Numbered from the stretch's first letter, positions 1 through 5,314 are shown. The stretch is DNA of 5,823 bases from Comamonadaceae bacterium (GCA_021286965.1 JAJTBK010000411.1:1-5823); one strand, 5' to 3'. The notes: generated from the letters alone by a model not told the origin. Made by a program: numbers and translations.

Positions 1-399
1 GCCGGCACCCGAGCGTTTGCCGCCTGGGTGGGGCAGCGGCTGTACGCCGGGCTGCTGGAGCGGCCTGCGGCCGTGGACACGTTGCGCCTGCTGGCCGCCG
101 AGCGCAACCGCGTGCAGACACTGGTGCAGCTGTGGGAGTGCAACGTGGTGCGCCCCAATATCGCCATGCTTGGCGACGTGCTGCAAGCCTATAGCGCACG
201 CCATGGCCTGGCGCCCAGCGTGATCGTGCGCGCACCCTGGCTGGTGGTGGCGCCGGTCATGCACGCGCTGCTGACGCAGATGATCCTGGGCCGCGACCCG
301 ATCGGCGGGCTCGATGGCCTGCGCGCAAGCCACGTCGAACTGCTGTGCGAACTGCTCGAACCGGCGCTGCGCTTCCACGGCCCCATGCCCCAGGGCTGA
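1..399 (+). CDS. TetR/AcrR-family transcriptional regulator, C-terminal part (5' truncated)
   Basis: The reading frame is open from the first base and ends at TGA 397-399, giving 132 residues. The start and the N-terminal helix-turn-helix lie outside the window. What remains is all-helical and has the character of the ligand-binding, dimerising half of TetR proteins: an 'LRLLAAERNR' helix at about residues 27-36 where the family often has a 'LLIAEGRNFPE'-like helix, then 'APWLVVAPVMHALLTQMILG' near the C-terminus, matching the common 'A..LvAP...l' segment. A full TetR protein of about 200 residues would have roughly 70 more residues upstream. The ligand and targets cannot be read from this part. 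It lies 138 bp upstream of fabI in the same direction, so it could affect fabI, but nothing visible proves that. The family call rests on pattern memory only, because the diagnostic DNA-binding domain is absent. Confidence 0.68.
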   Translation, partial: AGTRAFAAWVGQRLYAGLLERPAAVDTLRLLAAERNRVQTLVQLWECNVVRPNIAMLGDVLQAYSARHGLAPSVIVRAPWLVVAPVMHALLTQMILGRDPIGGLDGLRASHVELLCELLEPALRFHGPMPQG

Positions 400-408
400 G
401 GCCCTGGG
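389..408 (+). other. Perfect stem-loop enclosing the stop codon of the TetR-like gene
   Basis: CCCAGGGC (389-396) pairs perfectly with GCCCTGGG (401-408) around a 4-nt loop TGAG (397-400), which contains the TGA stop codon. No T-tract follows: the next bases are CCCGGTCCC. It is therefore not a canonical intrinsic terminator. It could stabilise the 3' end of the mRNA or act as a weak pause site. The pairing is visible directly; any function is inference. Confidence 0.45.
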
Positions 409-419
409 CCCGGTCCCTG

Positions 420-437
420 GTTCGACTATCATCGAAC
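420..437. promoter_or_regulatory. Inverted repeat with a possible -10 box upstream of fabI
   Basis: GTTCGA (420-425) and TCGAAC (432-437) form a perfect 6-bp inverted repeat separated by CTATCA. The centre and right arm contain TATCAT (427-432), a fair match to a sigma-70 -10 hexamer, but no convincing -35 lies 16-18 bp upstream. The position, 100 bp before the fabI ATG, and the symmetry suit either an operator or a promoter. The TetR-like gene just upstream makes an operator worth considering, although TetR sites are usually longer. This is a low-certainty regulatory candidate. Confidence 0.28.
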
Positions 438-537
438 ACCTTTTTCACCGCCCTGCGCGGGCTCCAGCACCAGTGGCGGGGCACGCCGCAGGGCGCGTGC
501 ACACCAGCCATCCGCGCACAGCGCTCAGGAGAAAAAA

Positions 538-1338
538 ATGGGTTTCCTCGCCGGCAAAAAGCTGCTCATCACGGGCGTGCTGTCCAACCGTTCCATCGCC
601 TACGGCATTGCCCGCGCCTGCCACCAGCAGGGCGCAGAACTCGCCTTCAGCTACGTCGGCGAGCGCTTCAAGGAACGCATCACCGAGTTTGCCGCCGAGT
701 TCAACTCCACGCTGGTGTTCGACTGCGACGTCGCCGACGATGTGCAGATCGAGAAGATGTTTGCCGACCTCTCGGCCACCTGGCCGAAGTTTGACGGCTT
801 TGTGCACAGCATTGGCTTTGCCCCGCGCGAGGCGATTGCGGGCAACTTCCTCGAAGGCCTGTCGCGCGAGGGCTTTCGCGTGGCGCACGACATCAGCGCC
901 TACAGCTTCCCCGCCATGGCGAAGGCCGCCCTGCCCTACCTGAACGACAAATCCGCCCTGCTGACACTGAGCTACCTGGGCGCGCTGCGCAGCATTCCCA
1001 ACTACAACACCATGGGCCTGGCCAAGGCCAGCCTGGAAGCGAGCGTGCGCTATCTGGCCGAGGCCTTGGGCCGGACGGCGGACGGCCGCGCGATCCGCGC
1101 CAACGGCATCTCTGCCGGCCCCATCAAGACGCTGGCGGCCAGCGGCATCAAGGACTTCGGCAAGCTGCTGGGCCGCGTGGCCGACGCCGCGCCGCTGCGC
1201 CGCAACGTGACCATCGAGGACGTGGGCAATGTGGCGGCATTTTTGCTCTCTGACCTGGCCGGCGGCGTGACCGCCGAGATCACCTACGTGGACGGCGGCT
1301 TCAGCCAGACGGCAGGATTGTCGGCCGACCAGGTGTAA
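538..1338 (+). CDS. fabI: Enoyl-[acyl-carrier-protein] reductase (NADH), FabI
   Basis: FabI reduces trans-2-enoyl-ACP to acyl-ACP, the last step of each turn of type II fatty-acid synthesis in the cytoplasm; in other bacteria it is the target of triclosan and diazaborines. The 266-residue protein is a Rossmann-fold SDR. The nucleotide-binding segment '[13 protein letters not shown]' is at residues 13-25. The FabI-type catalytic set Tyr146, Tyr156 and Lys163 falls at the same numbers as in E. coli FabI, within 'SYLGALRS' and '[10 protein letters not shown]'. 'SIGFAP' at 91-96 holds Gly93, the residue tied to diazaborine resistance in E. coli. '[17 protein letters not shown]' (191-207) is the mobile substrate loop, and 'VDGGFS' closes the core. 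The start is ATG 538, supported by AGGAG at 527-531, six bases upstream. An Arg/Asp-rich loop at about 178-186 looks about four residues longer than in E. coli. The gene has its own downstream terminator, so it is probably monocistronic or the end of a unit. Confidence 0.97.
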   Translation: MGFLAGKKLLITGVLSNRSIAYGIARACHQQGAELAFSYVGERFKERITEFAAEFNSTLVFDCDVADDVQIEKMFADLSATWPKFDGFVHSIGFAPREAIAGNFLEGLSREGFRVAHDISAYSFPAMAKAALPYLNDKSALLTLSYLGALRSIPNYNTMGLAKASLEASVRYLAEALGRTADGRAIRANGISAGPIKTLAASGIKDFGKLLGRVADAAPLRRNVTIEDVGNVAAFLLSDLAGGVTAEITYVDGGFSQTAGLSADQV

Positions 1339-1366
1339 ACCGCAGCTCGCACACCGGCACCGACCA

Positions 1367-1399
1367 CCCCTGGCCAGCATCGCAGGCCAGGGGTTTTTT
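1367..1399 (+). terminator. Rho-independent terminator of fabI
   Basis: CCCCTGGCC (1367-1375) and GGCCAGGGG (1385-1393) form a perfect 9-bp GC-rich stem with a 9-nt loop, followed at once by six T (1394-1399). It starts 29 bp after the fabI stop. This is a textbook intrinsic terminator on the + strand and separates fabI from the following genes. Confidence 0.92.
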
Positions 1400-1407
1400 C
1401 GATGATC

Positions 1408-1430
1408 CTGGCCTTTAGCGCTTGTCTGGG
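1408..1430 (-). repeat. Probable half copy of a Comamonadaceae-type dispersed repeat
   Basis: The segment TGGCCTTTAGCGCTTGTCTG (1409-1428) resembles one half of the element found inside earP at 3157-3216, in the opposite orientation: GCCxxTAxCGCTTG is shared with the reverse complement of that element (11 of 14 positions by eye). I recall GGCC-x-CTAGCGCTTG as a frequent core of short palindromic repeats scattered through Comamonadaceae genomes. The partner half (CAAGCG...) is missing here, and the sequence passes directly into the transposase scrap. With only about 20 bp to judge from, chance resemblance is possible. Confidence 0.4.
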
Positions 1431-1441
1431 CTGCTCATGCT

Positions 1442-1546
1442 GGGTACGACCCAGGGCGCGAGATGGCGCTGTACAAGAAGCTGGCGGTGCAAACCAGCGT
1501 GGCCGTGTACTTCTGCAACCCGCACAGCTCCTGGCAGCACGGCTCC
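1442..1546 (+). pseudogene. IS30-family transposase remnant (internal fragment)
   Basis: One frame of this gap encodes about 35 residues that look like the catalytic-core segment of IS30-family transposases. It contains 'YDPGREMALYKKLAV' followed by 'VAVYFCNPHSSWQHGS', where intact proteins typically read 'YDxGxEMAxHxxLxxxTGVxVYFCDPHSPWQRGxNENTNG'. The Asp of YDPG would be the second acidic residue of the DDE triad. The match stops after 'WQHGS', so the NENTNG block with the catalytic Glu is absent. Substitutions at otherwise constant positions (D to N, P to S, R to H) indicate decay. A TGA at 1403-1405 lies in frame upstream, and no terminal inverted repeats are visible. It is non-functional. 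The family call comes from remembered consensus, not an alignment. Confidence 0.62.
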
Positions 1547-1569
1547 AAACGGGGAACGTCGCCCCCCCC

Positions 1570-1609
1570 AACAAAGGCCGCCAAGGACATACACTTGGCG
1601 GCCTTTGTT
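1570..1609 (+). terminator. Perfect 16-bp stem-loop, terminator-like
   Basis: AACAAAGGCCGCCAAG (1570-1585) and CTTGGCGGCCTTTGTT (1594-1609) pair without mismatch around the 8-nt loop GACATACA. The 3' arm ends in TTTGTT and continues TGTTCC, so a broken U-tract is present on the + strand. On the - strand the arm ends TTTGTT and runs into G's. This suggests an intrinsic terminator acting mainly on the + strand, possibly the leftover end of a transcription unit that was disrupted when the transposase fragment and repeat accumulated. Alternatively it could be a leader hairpin of the MFS gene 57 bp downstream. Confidence 0.55.
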
Positions 1610-1665
1610 TGTTCCCCAACATCCGCCACGCGCCCCGTACGCGGGCAGCCAGTAGCAGGCCCTGC

Positions 1666-2841
1666 ATGACACACACGACCACACCGCTGCGCAGCATTCC
1701 GCCCAGCATCTGGGCACTTGGGTTCGTGAGTATGCTCATGGACATCTCCTCTGAAATGATCCATAGCCTGCTACCGCTGTTCATGGTGGGCACCCTGGGC
1801 GCGAGTGCATTGACCGTCGGGCTGATCGAGGGGCTGGCCGAATCAACGGCCCTGATTTCCAAGGTTTTCTCCGGCGCCCTGAGCGACTACATCGGCAAAC
1901 GCAAGGGGCTGGCCGTGTTCGGTTATGCCCTGGGGGCCTTGACCAAGCCCCTATTCGCCATCGCCCCGAGCACCGGCATCGTCCTCACTGCGCGGCTGCT
2001 CGACCGGGTGGGCAAGGGCATACGGGGCGCACCGCGCGATGCCCTGGTGGCCGACATCGTGCCGCCGCAGCTGCGCGGCGCCGCCTTTGGCCTGCGCCAG
2101 GCACTCGATACCGTCGGGGCCTTTCTCGGCCCACTGCTGGCCGTGGGCCTGATGCTGCTGTGGGCCAACGACTTTCGGGCCGTGTTCTGGGTGGCTGTCG
2201 TGCCCGGGCTACTCGCGGTCGCGCTGCTGCTCCTGGGGGTGCGAGAACCACCGCGCCAGGAGGGCGAAAAACGCTCCAACCCCATCCGCCGGGACAACCT
2301 CCGGCGGCTCAGCAGCACCTACTGGTGGGTGGTCGGCGTGGGCGCAGTCTTCACGCTGGCGCGCTTTAGCGAGGCCTTCTTGGTTTTGCGTGCCCAGCAA
2401 AGCGGCATCGCCGTGGCCTGGGTGCCACTGGTCATGGTGGCCATGAATGCGGTCTATGCCGCTTCAGCCTACCCCTTTGGCGCCTTGTCCGACCGGATCG
2501 GCCACAAAACGCTGCTGGCCTGGGGCCTGGTGGTGCTGATCGGCGCCGACCTGGTTCTGGCCATGGATCACCACTGGACGACGGTGCTCGCTGGCGTCAC
2601 CCTGTGGGGCCTGCACATGGGGATGACGCAGGGCCTGCTCGCCACCATGGTTGCTAACACGGCGCCACCGGATCTGCGCGGCACGGCGTACGGCTTCTTC
2701 AACCTGGTCAGCGGCGTGGCCATGCTGGTGGCCAGCGTGGTCGCCGGCCTGTTGTGGGACCAGCTCGGGGCGGCGTTCACGTTCTATGCCGGAGCCGCTT
2801 TCAGTGGCCTGGCACTGCTCGGCCTGCGCAAGAGATTCTGA
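1666..2841 (+). CDS. Major facilitator superfamily (MFS) transporter
   Basis: A 391-residue inner-membrane carrier with about 12 hydrophobic helices, the usual MFS size. The TM2-TM3 signature appears as 'GALSDYIGKRK' (70-80) and again in the second half as 'GALSDRIGHK' (272-281). 'DRVGKGIRGAPRDALVAD' (113-130) marks the TM4-TM5 loop. 'RGAAFGLRQALDTVGAFLGP' (137-156) and 'RGTAYGFFNLVSGVAMLVAS' (338-357) are matching blocks of the two halves and show the internal duplication. A basic, non-hydrophobic central loop lies at about 193-216. TM1 carries Asp26 and Glu30 ('DISSEM') and TM7 carries Glu236 ('FSEAF'), candidate ion-coupling residues by inference. The frame is open from 1402, but the conserved protein begins near ATG 1666; the extra upstream codons cover the transposase scrap and hairpin. 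The Shine-Dalgarno is weak (AGCAGG 1654-1659) and could pair with CCTGC 1661-1665. The substrate is unknown; the family is commonly annotated only as 'MFS transporter'. Confidence 0.9.
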   Translation: MTHTTTPLRSIPPSIWALGFVSMLMDISSEMIHSLLPLFMVGTLGASALTVGLIEGLAESTALISKVFSGALSDYIGKRKGLAVFGYALGALTKPLFAIAPSTGIVLTARLLDRVGKGIRGAPRDALVADIVPPQLRGAAFGLRQALDTVGAFLGPLLAVGLMLLWANDFRAVFWVAVVPGLLAVALLLLGVREPPRQEGEKRSNPIRRDNLRRLSSTYWWVVGVGAVFTLARFSEAFLVLRAQQSGIAVAWVPLVMVAMNAVYAASAYPFGALSDRIGHKTLLAWGLVVLIGADLVLAMDHHWTTVLAGVTLWGLHMGMTQGLLATMVANTAPPDLRGTAYGFFNLVSGVAMLVASVVAGLLWDQLGAAFTFYAGAAFSGLALLGLRKRF

Positions 2842-2910
2842 GCTACGCTCGCCGTCCCCACCACCATCCGCGCCCACGACTACGTGCCCACACTCTCCCC
2901 GCCCCCTCTG

Positions 2911-3969
2911 ATGTGGGATATTTTTTGCCGCGTTATCGACAATTTTGGCGACGTTGGCGTCTGTTGGCGCCTGTCAGCCGATCTGGCTGCGCGCGGGCAC
3001 CAGGTGCGCCTGTGGATCGACGATGCCAGCGCCCTGGCCTGGATGGCGCCGCAAGGCGCAGCCGGCGTGCAGGTGCTGCCCTGGCCGAGCGCAGCGCCCG
3101 CCACCGGCCCCGGGGCAGTGCTCATCGAGGCCTTTGGCTGCGAGGCGCCAGCGGCTTTTTTTGCTTCAAAAACAATAGCTGCACACGCTGATGCAGCAAG
3201 CGGTAGTGGCAAAAAACATCCTCTTCTCATCAATCTTGAATACCTGAGTGCGGAAAGCTACGTCGAGCGTTGCCACCGCCTGCCCTCCCCCATTACCACC
3301 GGGCCCTGCCAGGGTGCGGTGCGCTGGTTTTTCTACCCCGGCTTCACCCCTGCCACCGGCGGTCTGCTGCGCGAAGCCGATCTGGCAATGCGCCAGCAGG
3401 GGTTCGACCGCGCCGGCTGGCGTGCCCGCCACGGCATTGGTGCACAGCAGTGGGCGGTGGCCCTCTTTTGCTACGAACCACCGGCACTGCCCGCCTTCCT
3501 GCCCCTGCTGCAATCGGCCGGCGCCCGGCTGCTGGTCACCCCCGGGCGCGCGGCGGCAGCAGTGCGCGCCTGCGGCACGCCCTGGCCCGCGTTGACCTGG
3601 CTCCAGCCCTGCACGCAGGCGGCATTTGACGAGCTGCTCTGGGCCTGTGACCTCAACTGCGTGCGCGGCGAAGACTCCCTGGTGCGCGCCCTGTGGGCCG
3701 GCCAGCCCCTGCTGTGGCACATCTACCCGCAGGAAGACGACGCCCACCACGCCAAGCTGCAGGCCTTTCTCGACTGGCTGCAGGCACCGCCGGCGCTGCG
3801 CCAGCTGCACTACGCCTGGAACGGCATGGAGCCCGCCAGCGCCCTGCCACACATGGATGCCGCCGCCCTGCAGGAATGGCGCGAATGCATCCAGGCAGCA
3901 CGCCAAAGGCTGCTGGCGCAGCAGGATTTATTGACCCAACTACTAGGGTTTGTGGCTGAAAAAAGCTAA
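2911..3969 (+). CDS. earP: EF-P arginine 32 rhamnosyltransferase EarP (DUF2331)
   Basis: EarP is a cytoplasmic inverting GT-B glycosyltransferase that moves rhamnose from dTDP-L-rhamnose to Arg32 of elongation factor P. Counted from ATG 2911 the protein has 352 residues. 'WDIFCRVIDNFGDVGVCWRL' (2-21) contains Asp10 and Asp14, equivalent to the essential Asp13 and Asp17 of Pseudomonas putida EarP. 'IEAFGCE' (72-78) and 'NLEYLSAE' (108-115) are family blocks. 'RGEDSLVRALWAGQPLLWHI' (252-271) is the dTDP-sugar-binding region with the conserved Glu254, followed by 'YPQEDDAHHAKLQAF'. An in-frame GTG at 2884 would add nine residues. Neither start has a recognisable Shine-Dalgarno. I prefer ATG because the conserved fold begins there and relatives have only a few residues before 'WD'. 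The next gene is the substrate, efp, 146 bp downstream. Residues 83-102 come from a 60-bp AT-rich palindromic element and have no counterpart that I recall in other EarPs. Confidence 0.95.
   Translation: MWDIFCRVIDNFGDVGVCWRLSADLAARGHQVRLWIDDASALAWMAPQGAAGVQVLPWPSAAPATGPGAVLIEAFGCEAPAAFFASKTIAAHADAASGSGKKHPLLINLEYLSAESYVERCHRLPSPITTGPCQGAVRWFFYPGFTPATGGLLREADLAMRQQGFDRAGWRARHGIGAQQWAVALFCYEPPALPAFLPLLQSAGARLLVTPGRAAAAVRACGTPWPALTWLQPCTQAAFDELLWACDLNCVRGEDSLVRALWAGQPLLWHIYPQEDDAHHAKLQAFLDWLQAPPALRQLHYAWNGMEPASALPHMDAAALQEWRECIQAARQRLLAQQDLLTQLLGFVAEKS
3157..3216. repeat. 60-bp palindromic repeat element carried in frame within earP
   Basis: TTTTTTGC (3157-3164) and GCAAAAAA (3209-3216) are perfect 8-bp terminal inverted repeats bounding 60 bp, exactly 20 codons. 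Inside, GCTGCA (3178-3183) pairs with TGCAGC (3192-3197), and an alternative pairing is CGCT (3186-3189) with AGCG (3199-3202). GC content of this stretch is about 42% by count, far below the flanking gene. The codons include TTT, TCA, AAA, ACA and ATA, rare elsewhere in this window. The layout (poly-T/poly-A ends, ATAGCTGC, a CGCTxGATGxxxCAAGCG core, xTAGxGGC) resembles dispersed repeats I recall from Comamonadaceae intergenic regions. No stop codon is introduced in the earP frame. Confidence 0.66.
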
Positions 3970-4115
3970 AATCGCAGGTTTTGCGCTATTGGATTGAGCA
4001 ATTGCTTTGACCGTAGCCGCATCCCCTGCCGCGAAATTTCTGCACCGGCGCACCAAGGCCTCTGGGCCCGATCCGCGCTACCTGCAGGCTGCGGCTCCAA
4101 CCCAAGCACTACGCT
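3970..4115 (+). promoter_or_regulatory. efp upstream region, possible promoter
   Basis: This 146-bp gap between earP and efp starts AT-rich and has no terminator-like hairpin, so earP transcripts may read into efp. Possible promoter pieces are TAAAAT (3967-3972), overlapping the earP stop, and TTGACC (4007-4012), but I find no well-spaced partner for either. A 10-bp palindrome AGCAATTGCT occupies 3997-4006. efp is usually expressed far more than its modifying enzyme, so a promoter of its own is expected here. The exact site is not resolved. Confidence 0.35.
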
Positions 4116-4670
4116 ATGAAAATCGCTCAAGAAATCCGCGCCGGCAACGTCATCATGCACGGCAAAGACCCGATGATCGTCCTGAAGACCGAATATGCCC
4201 GTGGCGGCCGTGGCGCTGCCACCGTGCGCATGAAGCTCAAGTCTCTTCTGGGCAACATGGGCACTGAAAACGTGTACAAGGCCGACGACAAGATCGACAA
4301 CGTCATCCTCGACAAAAAAGAGTGCACCTACTCCTACTTTGCCGATCCGATGTACGTCTGGATGGACACCGAGTACAACCAGTACGAAGTCGAAGCCAGC
4401 AACATGGGCGACGCCATCAGCTACCTCGAAGACGGCATGGCCGCTGAAGTGGTGTTCTACGACGGCAAGGCCATCTCGGTCGAACTGCCGACCAGCGTCG
4501 AGCGCGAAATCACCTGGACCGAACCCGCCGTCAAGGGCGACACCTCGGGCAAGGTTTTGAAGCCTGCGAAGATCGCCACCGGCTTTGAAGTGCCCGTGCC
4601 GCTGTTCGTCAGCCAGGGCGACAAGATCGAGATCGACACCCGCACCGGCGAATACCGCAAGCGCGTCTGA
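4116..4670 (+). CDS. efp: Elongation factor P (Arg32-type)
   Basis: EF-P binds between the ribosomal P and E sites and promotes peptide-bond formation at consecutive prolines. The 184-residue length and three beta-barrel domains are typical. Domain I (about 1-64) contains the loop '[14 protein letters not shown]', whose tip is Arg32, the residue rhamnosylated by EarP. E. coli-type EF-P carries a beta-lysylated Lys34 in this loop, so this protein belongs to the rhamnosylated class. '[19 protein letters not shown]' (73-91) and '[20 protein letters not shown]' (100-119) lie in domain II. The C-terminal '[27 protein letters not shown]' region is the conserved domain III signature. Start ATG 4116 gives the standard N-terminus '[13 protein letters not shown]'; only a weak purine-rich stretch precedes it. 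A strong terminator follows 22 bp after the stop. No gene for the lysine pathway (epmA, epmB) is seen in the window, as expected. Confidence 0.98.
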   Translation: MKIAQEIRAGNVIMHGKDPMIVLKTEYARGGRGAATVRMKLKSLLGNMGTENVYKADDKIDNVILDKKECTYSYFADPMYVWMDTEYNQYEVEASNMGDAISYLEDGMAAEVVFYDGKAISVELPTSVEREITWTEPAVKGDTSGKVLKPAKIATGFEVPVPLFVSQGDKIEIDTRTGEYRKRV

Positions 4671-4692
4671 TACCGGCTGCACCGCCCGCCAG

Positions 4693-4719
4693 AGGGAGCC
4701 CCAGGGGCTCCCTTTTTTT
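4693..4719 (+). terminator. Rho-independent terminator of efp
   Basis: AGGGAGCC (4693-4700) pairs with GGCTCCCT (4706-4713) around the loop CCAGG, and seven T (4713-4719) follow. It lies between the convergent efp and GlcG/HbpS genes. The - strand side lacks a T-tract, so it mainly ends efp transcription. Confidence 0.93.
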
Positions 4720-4738
4720 ATGCCCCTTGCAAGCGTAC

Positions 4739-5146
4739 CTATAGGCCGATGGCCGCGATGCCGGCGCGTGCAATCTGCGCATCCTCGGCCGATTTGACGC
4801 CGCTCACGCCCACGGCCCCCAGGCACTGGCCGTTCTGGATGATCGCCACCCCGCCTTCGAGCATTCCCTCGACCAGGGGTGCCGACAGGAACGAGACCCG
4901 GCCGCCGTTGATCAAATCCTCGTACACCTTGCTCTCGCGCCGCCCCAGAGCCGCCGTGCGCGCCTTGGCCGGGGCCATGTGCGCGGACAGGGGGGCGGCG
5001 CCATCGAGGCGCTGCAGCCACAGCAGGTGGCCGCCGTCATCCACGATGGCAATGCTTACCACCCAGTGGTTCCTGGTGGCCTCGGCCTCGGCGGCGGCAG
5101 CGATCTTTTTGAGATCGGCCAATTCGAGTTCCGGCTTGGTTTTCAT
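4739..5146 (-). CDS. GlcG/HbpS (DUF336) family heme-binding-like protein
   Basis: A 135-residue single-domain protein of the GlcG/HbpS (DUF336) family, named after the glc operon protein GlcG and the Streptomyces heme-binding sensor component HbpS. Hallmarks are 'VVSIAIVDDGGHLLWLQRLDGA' (29-50, given here in full as a family block of alternating hydrophobics plus DDGG), then 'KARTAALGRRESKVYEDL' (61-78), 'EGGVAIIQNGQCLGAVGVSG' (97-116) and the ending 'DAQIARAGIAAI'. It has no signal peptide or membrane segment, so it is probably cytoplasmic, unlike secreted HbpS. Start ATG (complement of 5144-5146) is backed by a strong Shine-Dalgarno AGGAAGGA (complement of 5155-5162) eight bases upstream. 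It stands alone, convergent with efp and divergent from the YccA gene, with no glycolate genes nearby to assign a pathway. Heme binding in this member and its physiological role are not established by the sequence. Confidence 0.9.
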   Translation of the reverse strand: MKTKPELELADLKKIAAAAEAEATRNHWVVSIAIVDDGGHLLWLQRLDGAAPLSAHMAPAKARTAALGRRESKVYEDLINGGRVSFLSAPLVEGMLEGGVAIIQNGQCLGAVGVSGVKSAEDAQIARAGIAAIGL

Positions 5147-5314
5147 GCGGTTGATCCTTCCTAAAACGCAGGAACTTCGAGCATAGTGCCGCTATCCACC
5201 GGATGCAGGGCAAAACAATTGCACCTTCGACAGTGCTTGTCAGCCTCCCGCCATGCGCCCGGGCCTCTGGCCTAGAATGCGCCGTTTCATCGCTTTGAGA
5301 GAAAAGGGACAACC
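5147..5314. promoter_or_regulatory. Divergent intergenic region between the GlcG/HbpS and YccA genes
   Basis: These 168 bp must hold the promoters of both divergent genes. On the + strand TAGAAT (5273-5278) is a good -10 candidate 36 bp before the YccA ATG, but the best -35-like hexamer, TTGTCA (5237-5242), is 30 bp away, which is too far for sigma-70. On the - strand TATGCT (complement of 5180-5185) is a possible -10 for the GlcG/HbpS gene, again without a clear -35. No hairpin, repeat or small gene is apparent. Confidence 0.35.

Noticed and set aside
314..943. 209-codon + strand frame overlapping the TetR end and fabI
   Set aside because: Low-complexity Ala/Ser/Pro/Arg product in a shifted frame over fabI; no start signal or family resemblance.
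445..1380. 311-codon open frame on the - strand across fabI
   Set aside because: It mirrors the fabI codon pattern in GC-rich DNA, its product is low-complexity Ala/Gly/Arg/Val-rich, and fabI itself is unmistakable.
1562..1569. C8 homopolymer as a phase-variation tract
   Set aside because: It lies outside any coding region, about 100 bp before the MFS start and upstream of a terminator-like hairpin; nothing shows that it would switch expression.
1402..1665. N-terminal extension of the MFS protein from an ATG at 1402
   Set aside because: The added 88 residues cover the half repeat, transposase scrap and hairpin, lack any membrane or domain pattern, and do not belong to the family; ATG 1666 gives the normal length.
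3166..3906. 246-codon open frame on the - strand across earP
   Set aside because: Antisense shadow of earP with no recognisable domain; it is kept open by GC bias at third positions.
4007..4267. 86-codon frame starting with TTG upstream of and overlapping efp
   Set aside because: It overlaps efp in another frame, lacks a ribosome site, and the product has no recognisable features.
3966..5021. 351-codon open frame on the - strand covering efp and part of the GlcG/HbpS gene
   Set aside because: It crosses two secure genes and the efp terminator, and its sequence is a frame shadow of efp in the middle.
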